46,023 nucleotides of DNA, from positions 1-46,023 of the forward strand of contig NZ_JFHD01000046.1 in assembly GCF_000698575.1 (NCBI RefSeq), in the 5' to 3' direction. The stretch's first letter is position 1. Each line of letters begins with the position of its first letter. This document shows, in pieces, positions 9,300 through 16,645 of this stretch. The notes below the pieces were generated by a model. It was not told where the DNA came from, did not search any database, and saw only the letters and a program-made list of their open reading frames with translations. This DNA comes from Caballeronia zhejiangensis (GTDB lineage: Bacteria > Pseudomonadota > Gammaproteobacteria > Burkholderiales > Burkholderiaceae). The translations under genes were made by a program, and so were the position numbers.

Positions 9300-10059
9300 G
9301 CATCCTCCATTGAACAATTTCATCCAATTCAACTGACGCTCGGCGGCCGAAGGCACACGCACGAGGCCTTCGAACATTAGCGGCATCATTGGGAAGCCGA
9401 GCGTTTCCATGATACGCCGAAGCAGCGCGAAGGCGGTACAACCCTGAGAGCGCCACGGCGGTGTGGACGGCGTGCGCCAAGCACTCTCTGCTGGACACGG
9501 GCGCAAACTGCTCGCATCGCAACATGAGCTGCGTGGGATCACAGTCCACCAAAGGCGACTGGTCCGCCATCATCGTCACACGTCAAGAGTTCTCGCTTGT
9601 CGGCAGAGCAGAAACGGCTTCCGCTCCAGCTAGGTGGTGGTATCTCAGCGCCGCGAGAGTCGGTATAACGTTTCCGGGACGCAACATAAAGCGAAAGAGG
9701 CGAGGAACCGGTTCGCATGGCACAGCAAGAAAGTTGTTCTATTCTAGTGAGCAATGGCTATTTCATCGTAAGGCTGCTGTGAGCTTCGCGTCGACTTGTT
9801 CGAATCAGTGCTGGTCACGGAAGTCGCAGAGGTGCTCGCCTCTTTCCATTGGCCTACCTCTTGTCCGCGATTTCGCTGGAGCGACATCGGCCGAAGTGGG
9901 AAGTTTGACAAGCTTGAATTTGGCTGCGAGGCAGAAGCGCGGCGATTCAGGCACAACCATCCTGCTCAAACGAAAAATGCGAGCACGGACGCCAGGGCTC
10001 TACTCACCAAGCTGCGAAGAATCTCGAGACGATTTTACTGAGGCAGCCAGGAGGTTACT
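9300..10059. other. Intergenic region between divergent sensor and small-protein genes
   Basis: This holds the upstream regions of the reverse-strand sensor gene and the forward small gene at 10060. Open frames here (for example 9461-10129 forward) have codon use typical of chance frames in GC-rich DNA and no recognisable motifs. An A/T-richer patch around 9735-9775 is a plausible promoter area, but I see no clear -35/-10 pair or operator. Confidence 0.4.
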
Positions 10060-10326
10060 ATGGAGAACGAGTTCGAGGAGTTACTTCTGGCGCAGGCGAA
10101 CGACAATCTGGCGAGGATGGGAAGACTGATTCGAGTTCAGGAGGAGCTCATCAAGGACATGCAAGAGCGCGGCGGGGACACCTCGATGGCGCTCTATCTG
10201 CTGGCTCTAATTCGGGAGACTGAATTGACCATATCTCAGAACAGGCAACAAATACTCGCAGCCATTGAGCTAGAAAGGCGGATCCGGACGCAGTCCGTGC
10301 AGCCAGATTTGACTGGGCGCTTCTGA
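10060..10326 (+). CDS. Small helical protein next to the hybrid sensor
   Basis: 88 residues with an excellent ribosome binding site (AGGAGG, 6 bases before ATG). The sequence is acidic and helical: MENEFEELLLAQANDNLAR, then RLIRVQEELIKDM, a loop ERGGDTSMA, then ALIRETELTISQNRQQIL. The helix-loop(GxDT)-helix pattern matches a small uncharacterised proteobacterial protein type. It is transcribed divergently from the CheB-CheR kinase and resembles the protein encoded on the other side of that gene (4856-5080). A role as a small partner or sequestering factor for the sensor is inference only. Confidence 0.75.
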   Translation: MENEFEELLLAQANDNLARMGRLIRVQEELIKDMQERGGDTSMALYLLALIRETELTISQNRQQILAAIELERRIRTQSVQPDLTGRF

Positions 10327-10436
10327 GCCCGCTGCGGATCCATGCGATGCGGTCGCTCTCGCGCTCGCATGCAGAAGAGCTATAAAGCGAGTTTTTCGGC
10401 GCGAAATCCTTCGGCGAACCGAGGAGCAGGGTCTAA

Positions 10437-10700
10437 CAGGCTGTTGAAACACCCTCGCCGCGAGTCATCCTTGCGCGAGAGAGAAACGTTGAATCAAAGA
10501 ATCGAACACCACTGAGACCGAGACGATGCGCGGAGCGCACGGCTACACCGAATCGATGTTCACGATGTCCAAGCTGGATGACTTCGTTCCGGCCAATCAT
10601 CCTCTGCGACCTATTCGGCTGTGGTTGAACGAAGCGCTCGCTCGCATGGACACGGTCTTTTCGCGAACGTATCAACTCCGAAAGTTGGCGAGCCGATTTG
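10437..10700 (+). pseudogene. N-terminal remnant of an IS5-type transposase
   Basis: A terminal-repeat-like sequence (CAGGCTGTTGAAACACCCTC) starts near 10437, followed by a frame at 10526 beginning MRGAHGYTESMFTM, then LDDFVPANHPLRPIR and ALARMDTVFSR. This is the characteristic N-terminus of IS5-related transposases (usually 'DFVPADHPLRPIR…LARMD'). It degenerates by about 10665 and lacks the rest of the protein, including the DDE catalytic core, so it is dead. It lies immediately beside the intact IS1182 element. Confidence 0.6.
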
Positions 10701-10864
10701 GTCATGCGCACAATCGGAGCGGCCTGCGGTTGTTCACCTCCGATGATCGTGCGACGCCCAATATAGCAAATAGCTTACATTGACTTTGGCCCCTTTCGTT
10801 GCTCCGTGAGCATGTCGACATTCGGCGCTGCGCGCGTGCGTCTTGCCTTCAGAGGGCCGCTTAT

Positions 10865-10868
10865 GTTC
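10865..10868. repeat. Left copy of GTTC target-site duplication
   Basis: GTTC precedes the left inverted repeat GAGGCTGTG of the IS1182-family element, and the same four bases follow the right end at 12504-12507. Confidence 0.75.
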
Positions 10869-12503
10869 GAGGCTGTGCGAAAACAAGTCAGGCATCTCGG
10901 CGAGGCAGACGGACGGACCTGGTCAATCGACGAGCGGTCGGATAGGTGCGGTCGCCAAAGAAAATTCCGCCTCGCTTTCGATCAAGGCGACTCGCCGCTT
11001 GCTTTCATATCTTCATCGCTTCGATCAACGACGACGCGCCTAGAATACTGATTGCTCGCTTCAGGTTGTACGCTAAGACGTGAAGGCTCATCTCGGTTCG
11101 CACGCGCGGGAGGGTCTTCATCAAGAAGTGCGCGGATCCCATCCAGAACTTGAGCGTACCGAATGGGTGTTCGACCGTCTGTCGTCGCAGTCTTGCAGTA
11201 TTTGGATTCTTATCAAGGCGACGCTGCATGTCCTCAAGTACCTTCTCATGTTCCCATCTCGCTATCCTTCGATAGGGGCTCTGAGTGCATTGCGGCTTGA
11301 GTTTGCAACTTGGACATGCTGACGGCCAATACTTGTGAATTGTCAATCCTGCCTCGACCGTCTTGAAGCGCCAAATCGCTTTTTCTCCTGCCGGGCACCG
11401 GTACGCATCTTCAGCCTCAATGTAAACAAAATCTCTCTTGTCGAAACGGCCCTCTGCTTTGCTGTTCGATGTCAGCGGTTTGGGAACTAGCGTCTTGATC
11501 CCTTGCTTTTCGCAGCGCAGAATTTCATCGCTCTTGTAGTAGCCCCGATCGGCAAGCGCCGTCAATTTCTTTTTGCCGATTGCGTCTCGCGCCATCTCTG
11601 CCATTCTCGCCAACTGCGTTCGATCATGTCCAATGTTGACGACGTCATGTGCAACGATCATGTGGTTCTTAAGGTCTACAGCCGTTTGTACGTTATAGCC
11701 GACCATTCCCGTGCCGCGCCCACTGGTAGCCATTGAGCGAGCGTCCGGATCCGTTAGCGAGATTTGGCCATCGGGCGCCGCGCGCATTCGCACTTCAATC
11801 TCGCCGAGCTTCTGCACTTGCGCCTTGAGACTCTCGATCTTCTCTTTCAAATGGGGGATGCGTTCATCCGGCAAGCTCGTCGGCTCTCGATCGGCCCGGT
11901 CTAGTTCATCCATATAGCGGGCAATGCTTTGTTCAAGTTGCTCCATTCGAGCCTGAAGCTTGCGGTCAGTGAAGTTCTTGTCACGGTTGTTGACGGCCTT
12001 AAATTTGCTGCCGTCGATCGCGACGGTAGCGTCTGCGAATAGTTTCAACCGGCGGCAAAGCAACACAAACTCGCGGCAAACTTTGCGAATCGCAACGCCG
12101 TTGTCCTTCCGAAAGTCAGCGATGGTCTTGAAATCCGGTGTCAGCCGGCCTGTCAGCCAGATCAATTCGAGATTCCGTCGTGCTTTCCGTTCGAGACGGC
12201 GACTCGATTGAATTCGATTCAAGTATCCGTAGATGTAAAGCTTGAGCAACGTCGATGGGTGATATGCCGGCCTGCCCACCAAGGAGGGCGTGGCCCGCTC
12301 GAAGCCAAGACCTACTAGATCAAGCTCGTCGACAAAGACGTCCACCACTCGTACGGTGTTATCAGCATCGACGTAGTCGTCGAGACACTCAGGTAGCAGT
12401 GCGACTTGATCTCGTGCCGCGCTTTCAATAAATCGCTTCATGGGCCACCATCGAAAGACGTGTTGACTAACTATAGGCAATCAACACGTTTTTACACAGC
12501 CTC
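10869..12503 (-). mobile_element. Complete IS1182-family insertion sequence (1,635 bp)
   Basis: Bounded by inverted repeats: the left end reads GAGGCTGTGCGAAAAC and the right end is the complement of GAGGCTGTGTAAAAAC. Both ends are flanked by GTTC, interpreted as a 4-bp target duplication. It contains a single full-length transposase gene on the reverse strand. Length, gene layout and the GGCTGTG terminus fit the IS1182 family. The intact ends and open frame suggest a recent insertion, in contrast to the broken elements elsewhere in the window. Confidence 0.88.
11005..12441 (-). CDS. IS1182-family DDE transposase
   Basis: 478 residues from ATG 12441 (MKRFIESAARDQVALLPE); a TTG-type extension upstream is less likely. 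The N-terminal DUF772-type region has YHPSTLLKLYIYGYLNRI and SSRRLERKARRNLEL. The DDE core shows AIDGSKFKAVN, a coiled-coil insertion (~160-215), NVQTAVDLKNHMIVAHDV, LADRGYYKSDEIL, and a C-terminal VEHPFGTLKFWMG with the catalytic Glu region. A cysteine cluster (CPSCKLKPQCT) is typical of the family. It is uninterrupted and probably active; it is carried by the element at 10869-12503. Confidence 0.93.
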   Translation of the reverse strand: MKRFIESAARDQVALLPECLDDYVDADNTVRVVDVFVDELDLVGLGFERATPSLVGRPAYHPSTLLKLYIYGYLNRIQSSRRLERKARRNLELIWLTGRLTPDFKTIADFRKDNGVAIRKVCREFVLLCRRLKLFADATVAIDGSKFKAVNNRDKNFTDRKLQARMEQLEQSIARYMDELDRADREPTSLPDERIPHLKEKIESLKAQVQKLGEIEVRMRAAPDGQISLTDPDARSMATSGRGTGMVGYNVQTAVDLKNHMIVAHDVVNIGHDRTQLARMAEMARDAIGKKKLTALADRGYYKSDEILRCEKQGIKTLVPKPLTSNSKAEGRFDKRDFVYIEAEDAYRCPAGEKAIWRFKTVEAGLTIHKYWPSACPSCKLKPQCTQSPYRRIARWEHEKVLEDMQRRLDKNPNTARLRRQTVEHPFGTLKFWMGSAHFLMKTLPRVRTEMSLHVLAYNLKRAISILGASSLIEAMKI

Positions 12504-12507
12504 GTTC
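12504..12507. repeat. Right copy of GTTC target-site duplication
   Basis: Directly follows the right inverted repeat of the IS1182-family element and matches 10865-10868. Confidence 0.75.
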
Positions 12508-12955
12508 CCTTCCGGCCATCCGCTGTTGTGTGTGTTGGATGACTGAGAAGGGTCGCGAGGCAGCATTCGTCTTGGCACGCATAACAACCAACACCCGAAT
12601 GTGTGTCGCGCCCGCGCTATCTGATTAGCAACGGTCGGTCGGACTTTGACGTTGGCATCATGCAGATCAACCGTAACCTTTGAAACTGTTACATGGCGGT
12701 CTGAGGCTCAGACAAGGTTCGGCGCGACGCAGTTTTCACAGGGCGCTCCGCTATTTCAATAAGATCGATTATCGAAATAGAGCTACGTGCGGAACGGGGG
12801 GGTAGCGACCGTGCCGTAGTATTCCGCCGTCGCGGTGTCCGGTAGCGAATCTTCGCAGGTCCGTCGCAAGCTGCATCGAATTCGAGAAAGCTCGGATGGC
12901 GCAGATTAAAGCGACTTCCGTGCAGACTGAAAACGTCCAGCTAATATCCCTTCTG
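12508..12955. other. Intergenic stretch with one strong hairpin
   Basis: No convincing gene. At 12751-12780 an inverted repeat with 11-bp arms (CTATTTCAATA and TATCGAAATAG, one mismatch) and an 8-base loop sits in an A/T-richer patch. It lies beyond the stop of the reverse-strand lipoprotein gene and could act in 3' end formation, although there is no U-run. Confidence 0.4.
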
Positions 12956-13267
12956 TTACTTCGACAGTATTTGCGGGCATTCCGTTTGGAACCAATAGTC
13001 GACGAGTCGTTGCGCCGCTTGCAAATCATCCGGATAGTACGGATCGTCATACCACGGTGACGGGTCGTAGCCTGCTTTGCGCAGCGCTCCTAGTTCGCTT
13101 TGGTGTTGCGCCATCGTCGGAGACGCGTTGCTTCGGAGCGCAGCCAGATCACGGCACTCCGCCGGATTCAGATGGCCACCAGTGTTCGGCATGCCACCGC
13201 CGATGACACAGCCGGTGAGAAGAACCAACACGGAAAGTGCTATCCGATGCCTATAAGATTTGTTCAC
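12956..13267 (-). CDS. Small lipoprotein, DUF4148-like
   Basis: About 103 residues from GTG 13267 (VNKSYRHRIALSVL…). The N-terminus is a lipoprotein signal with lipobox LLTGC (Cys ~ residue 19) followed by glycines, so the mature protein is probably a membrane-anchored lipoprotein. The C-terminal half has LGALRKAGYDPSPWYDDPYYPDDLQ split around AAQRLVDYW, resembling the LxxAGY-P-x-YPxxxQAA pattern of DUF4148 proteins such as the one at 24901. The start is uncertain: the GTG has only a weak upstream site, and a longer frame from 13366 would bury the signal peptide. Function unknown. Confidence 0.7.
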   Translation of the reverse strand: MNKSYRHRIALSVLVLLTGCVIGGGMPNTGGHLNPAECRDLAALRSNASPTMAQHQSELGALRKAGYDPSPWYDDPYYPDDLQAAQRLVDYWFQTECPQILSK

Positions 13268-13362
13268 GATATCGCGAAGCGATTGGGGCTGATTGGTTGT
13301 CTTCCCAGGCGCACTTAAGTCGAATAGAGAAGACGTTCGGGGTCCCGTCCGAGCTGCGTCGG

Positions 13363-14025
13363 TCAATCTAGTAACGGCGAACGGACGAGATTCGCGAGCA
13401 ATCCGGCAGGCCCAGGATAAACGGCAATGCAGCCGGCATCTCGCAACGACTGCTCGGGAAAGGCACCGGAAAGAAGACCGATTGTACGTAAGCCCGTCTT
13501 CCCCGCAGCCTCGGCGTCGTACGGCGAGTCGCCAATCACGATCGCGGCGTCGGGCGGCACTTCGAGCTTTTGCAGGGCGACTTCGAACACGTCCGGTGCA
13601 GGTTTCGACTGCTCGACGTCCTCCGAAGAGACCGTCGCATCGAGTAAATCCTTGATCGCGGCGATATCGAGATACACCTCAAGGTCCTCCCTTTTCGCCG
13701 ACGATGCCACGGCGAGTTTCACGCCCGCACCGCGTAGTTTTCCGAGAAGTTCTGGCACCGCTGCGAAAGGCCGCACCATCGGTAGGTACTGTGCCTTGAA
13801 GTGCTGTCCCCTCCAGGATTCGAGCTGTTCGCCATGGTCTCGCAGTTGGGCTTCGGACAGAAAGACAGGCATCAGATTATCCCCGCCCTTACCGATTTGA
13901 CTACGCGCCTGTTCGAAGCTGACGTCATGCCCGAAGTGAGCGAAGGCCTCATGCCAGGCCAACGCATGAAGATCGACCGAGTCGACCAGCGTCCCGTCGA
14001 TGTCGAATATTGCAGCGAGTGGCAT
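13363..14025 (-). CDS. HAD-superfamily phosphatase (phosphoglycolate phosphatase/beta-PGM type)
   Basis: About 220 residues from ATG 14025, chosen over 14091 because GGAGG lies 4 bases upstream. HAD motif I is AIFDIDGTLVDSVD (nucleophile and acid Asp pair at the N-terminus), motif II is VASSAK, the motif III Lys lies in SKPAPDVFEVAL, and motif IV is VIGDSPYDAEAAGKTG. A cap domain of about 70 residues follows motif I, as in subclass I HADs that hydrolyse small phosphate esters. The substrate cannot be read from sequence. It is divergent from the Ku gene with about 225 bases between. Confidence 0.88.
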   Translation of the reverse strand: MPLAAIFDIDGTLVDSVDLHALAWHEAFAHFGHDVSFEQARSQIGKGGDNLMPVFLSEAQLRDHGEQLESWRGQHFKAQYLPMVRPFAAVPELLGKLRGAGVKLAVASSAKREDLEVYLDIAAIKDLLDATVSSEDVEQSKPAPDVFEVALQKLEVPPDAAIVIGDSPYDAEAAGKTGLRTIGLLSGAFPEQSLRDAGCIAVYPGPAGLLANLVRSPLLD

Positions 14026-14251
14026 AGGGCCTCCGTAGATCAAGGCATCGTGCAAAGCACGTACCAGCCCGATATCCTCCAGAATAGGCAATCCGTCTGC
14101 TTTCGGCCGGGCGACTACACGTGTTGCGCGCGGTGCTATCCTGCATCTTGCTCGTCAATCGCTCTGGCCCTGTCGCTTGTCGGTTAGACGGGCGAACGCA
14201 TTGATAAGCTGATTTCACTGGCTGCGGTCGTTGCCGCCAAGGAGAAGCCTC

Positions 14252-15190
14252 ATGCCGGCCCGCTCGATCGCCTCGCTTTCGCTGTCGTTTGGTCTGGTCT
14301 CGATTCCAGTCAAGCTCTATTCGGCGACCGAAAGCGCCTCTGACGTCCGCTTCAATATGCTTGGGCCCGACGGCTCGCGCGTCAAGCAGCAATACGTGTC
14401 GGAGGCTACCGGCAAGGTGGTGGAGCGCGCCTCCATGCAAAAGGGCTATCAGTTCGAGCGGGACAAGTACGTCGTCTTCACCGCGGACGAGCTGAAGGCG
14501 CTCGAGGAGAGCGCCAGTCACGTGGTTGAGATCGTCTCCTTCGTGCCCCAGAAGTCAGTCGACCCGGTCTTCTATGACAAGGCCTACTTCATTGCACCGG
14601 ACAAGAGAGGCGGAAAGCCGTATAGCCTCCTGCAAGAGGCGCTTGCTCAAACCGGACGATGTGCGCTTGCCAAGTGGTCGTACAAAGGGCGTACGCGGAT
14701 CGTTCAGGTGCGGCCAGCCGAGGACGGCATGGTCTTTCAGCAGTTGCTCTTCGCCGACGAAGTGCGCTCGCTCAAGGAACTCAACATCGAGCATGTGGCA
14801 GTCTCAGACTCGGAGTTAAAGCTCGCGATTCAGATAATCGAGCAGGGTGCGGAGGACAACTACGACGCATCGGGCTATGAGGACGAAGAGAAGAAGCGCG
14901 TTCTCGCGGCGATCGACCGCAAGATCGAGGGCAAGGAAATCGTTGCGCCTGAGGCGCCGGAAGCCGAAGCGGGTGGCGAAGTCATCGACCTGATGGAAGC
15001 GCTGCGGGCGAGTCTCACCAAGACTAGCGCGAAAGCGGCGAAGCCTGCGGCCGCCAAACGAAAGGCCGTCGCCAAGCCTGCTGAAGAAGTCGCAGAGGTA
15101 GTGAGCGTTCCCAAGACGAGAAAACCTGCCGCGCGTGCTCCCAAGGTAGCTGCGACGGAAGCACCGGCTAAGGTGCGCGCTCGCAAGTGA
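14252..15190 (+). CDS. ku: Ku, DNA double-strand-break end-binding protein
   Basis: 312 residues from ATG 14252, with AAGGAG 7 bases upstream. The sequence opens MPARSIASLSLSFGLVSIPV, the canonical bacterial Ku start, and continues with the Ku beta-barrel core (YVVFTADELKALE, VDPVFYDKAYFIAPDK, GRCALAKWSYKGRTRIVQVR) to ~residue 245. The final ~65 residues are Lys/Ala/Pro-rich, as in long-tailed bacterial Ku that contacts DNA. Ku recruits LigD in non-homologous end joining; no ligD is in this window. The gene overlaps the next by 4 bases, implying shared expression with the HTH-TPR protein. Confidence 0.96.
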   Translation: MPARSIASLSLSFGLVSIPVKLYSATESASDVRFNMLGPDGSRVKQQYVSEATGKVVERASMQKGYQFERDKYVVFTADELKALEESASHVVEIVSFVPQKSVDPVFYDKAYFIAPDKRGGKPYSLLQEALAQTGRCALAKWSYKGRTRIVQVRPAEDGMVFQQLLFADEVRSLKELNIEHVAVSDSELKLAIQIIEQGAEDNYDASGYEDEEKKRVLAAIDRKIEGKEIVAPEAPEAEAGGEVIDLMEALRASLTKTSAKAAKPAAAKRKAVAKPAEEVAEVVSVPKTRKPAARAPKVAATEAPAKVRARK

Positions 15191-16026
15191 AGCGAACTCT
15201 TTCGCACGACGTGACGCTGTCGAAGCTCCAATCCATGCTGGGCGTGTCCCGACGCGTCGTCGAAGGGCTGATCGAAGCTGGACTGGTTACCCCGGCTCGC
15301 GGCTCACGCAATGAGATGCGCTTTTCGTTTCAGGACGTCGTGATGCTTCGCACGGCGCTCCAACTGCGATCGTCGCGCGCCTCGCCTCGCAAGATCCGCG
15401 AGGCGCTCGCTCGACTCAAGCGCGAGTTGCCCGATACGCTCCCGCTATCGGGAATCCGCGTCGCGGCAGAAGGCGATTCGATTGTCGTCAAAACCGGGCC
15501 ATCGCGCTGGGATGCGGTGACGGGCCAGATGCTGCTGGATTTCGAGGTCGCGGAGGTGAGGGGCGATGTCGTTGTGTTCGACGCGACGCCGGAACGCAAG
15601 AGTGCCGCTGCTGCACAAGCGCAAGAGTGGTACGTGTTGGCTGAGCAGTTGATAAAAAGCGATCCCACCGGGGCGGAACACGGATATCGACGCGCGATCG
15701 AGTTGTCGCCGGAGCCGTTCTACTCTGCGTATGTCGACCTGGGGGCGCTTCTGTGCGAGATGGAAGGGCAATGTCTTGACGCGTTGACTGTCTTCGAAGA
15801 AGCGCTGTCGCATTTCCCTGACGATGCTGCTCTGCACTTCAATCGGGCTGTCGCCCTGGACATGCTCGATCGGTTCGACGAGGCCAAACAAGGCTACGAG
15901 CGATGCCTTGCCATCAATCCAGACTACGCCGACGCGCACCATAATTTGGCTATTCTTCTGGACAAACGCGGAGACCGGCGTGGCCTCATTCGACATCTGA
16001 GCGCATACCGCAGACTGAGCAGCTGA
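15187..16026 (+). CDS. MerR-like HTH plus TPR protein, translationally coupled to Ku
   Basis: 279 residues from GTG 15187, overlapping the Ku stop by GTGA. The N-terminal ~70 residues resemble a MerR-type winged helix (LGVSRRVVEGLIEAGLVTPA, FSFQDVVMLRTALQL). The C-terminal ~140 residues are TPR-like (AEHGYRRAIELSPEPFYSAY, ALTVFEEALSHFPDDAALHFNRAVA, AKQGYERCLAINPDYADAHHNLA). A central segment (~90-130) is unassigned. The coupling suggests it works with Ku, as a regulator, scaffold or break-signalling partner, but no such role is established to my knowledge. It could instead be a general regulator that happens to be co-transcribed. Confidence 0.85.
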   Translation: MKRTLSHDVTLSKLQSMLGVSRRVVEGLIEAGLVTPARGSRNEMRFSFQDVVMLRTALQLRSSRASPRKIREALARLKRELPDTLPLSGIRVAAEGDSIVVKTGPSRWDAVTGQMLLDFEVAEVRGDVVVFDATPERKSAAAAQAQEWYVLAEQLIKSDPTGAEHGYRRAIELSPEPFYSAYVDLGALLCEMEGQCLDALTVFEEALSHFPDDAALHFNRAVALDMLDRFDEAKQGYERCLAINPDYADAHHNLAILLDKRGDRRGLIRHLSAYRRLSS

Positions 16027-16110
16027 TCAGCGTCATTCGGAAAATGGCGAGTTGAGCGTCAGGTGCCAACCTGATAAGGTCGCGCTGATGCTTAAGTCCA
16101 TGGAGTCGGA

Positions 16111-16599
16111 ATGCCAGCCACGAATCACGCTTTCACCGAAGAGAACGTTCGAACCCGCGCCTATCTCTTGTGGGAAGCCGGCGGCCGCGCGCACGGCCGC
16201 GACGATCACTACTGGTGCGAAGCCGTCGCTCAGCTTCAGGCGGAAAGCATCCAGCCATCGCTGAGTTCGTCCGCGGAGTCCGAAGTAGTCGCGGTCGAAA
16301 AAACCCAGAAGACGTCGAACGCAGCCAAGAAGGTTGCAAAGAATACCGCTGAGGCGGACGACAAAGCGAAGGCCAAAGTCAGCGCGAAAGGCAGCAAGAA
16401 GGCCGCAACGAAAGCCTTTGGTCAAGCACTTGAAGCCGTCGTTGAGCCCAAGACTGCAGCGAAGAAATCGAAGACTGCCAGGAAAGGGAGTGAGGTCAGC
16501 GAAAGCGAAACGACGCCGCCAGTACCCGCACGACCGAAGAAGCGTCGCAAGACAGCGTCCGCGGAGTCGACGGTCTCGACGCAGCGTCCCGCCGAATAG
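16111..16599 (+). CDS. DUF2934 protein with Lys/Ala-rich tail
   Basis: 162 residues from ATG 16111, preceded by GGAGTCGGA. The N-terminus has the DUF2934 pattern: TRAYLLWEAGGRAHGRDDHY and then WCEAVAQL (~residues 15-45). The remaining ~115 residues are rich in Lys, Ala, Ser and Thr (KTSNAAKKVAKNTAE, KGSKKAATKAFGQ), similar in composition to the Ku tail and to the H-NS protein tail at 27980, and likely bind nucleic acid non-specifically. Its role is unknown; it follows the Ku unit by 84 bases and might be co-transcribed. Confidence 0.75.
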   Translation: MPATNHAFTEENVRTRAYLLWEAGGRAHGRDDHYWCEAVAQLQAESIQPSLSSSAESEVVAVEKTQKTSNAAKKVAKNTAEADDKAKAKVSAKGSKKAATKAFGQALEAVVEPKTAAKKSKTARKGSEVSESETTPPVPARPKKRRKTASAESTVSTQRPAE

Positions 16600-16645
16600 A
16601 CGATCGATTTCGAGCGCTGTAGAGCGTTGCGCCCGAAGCTTGCTT

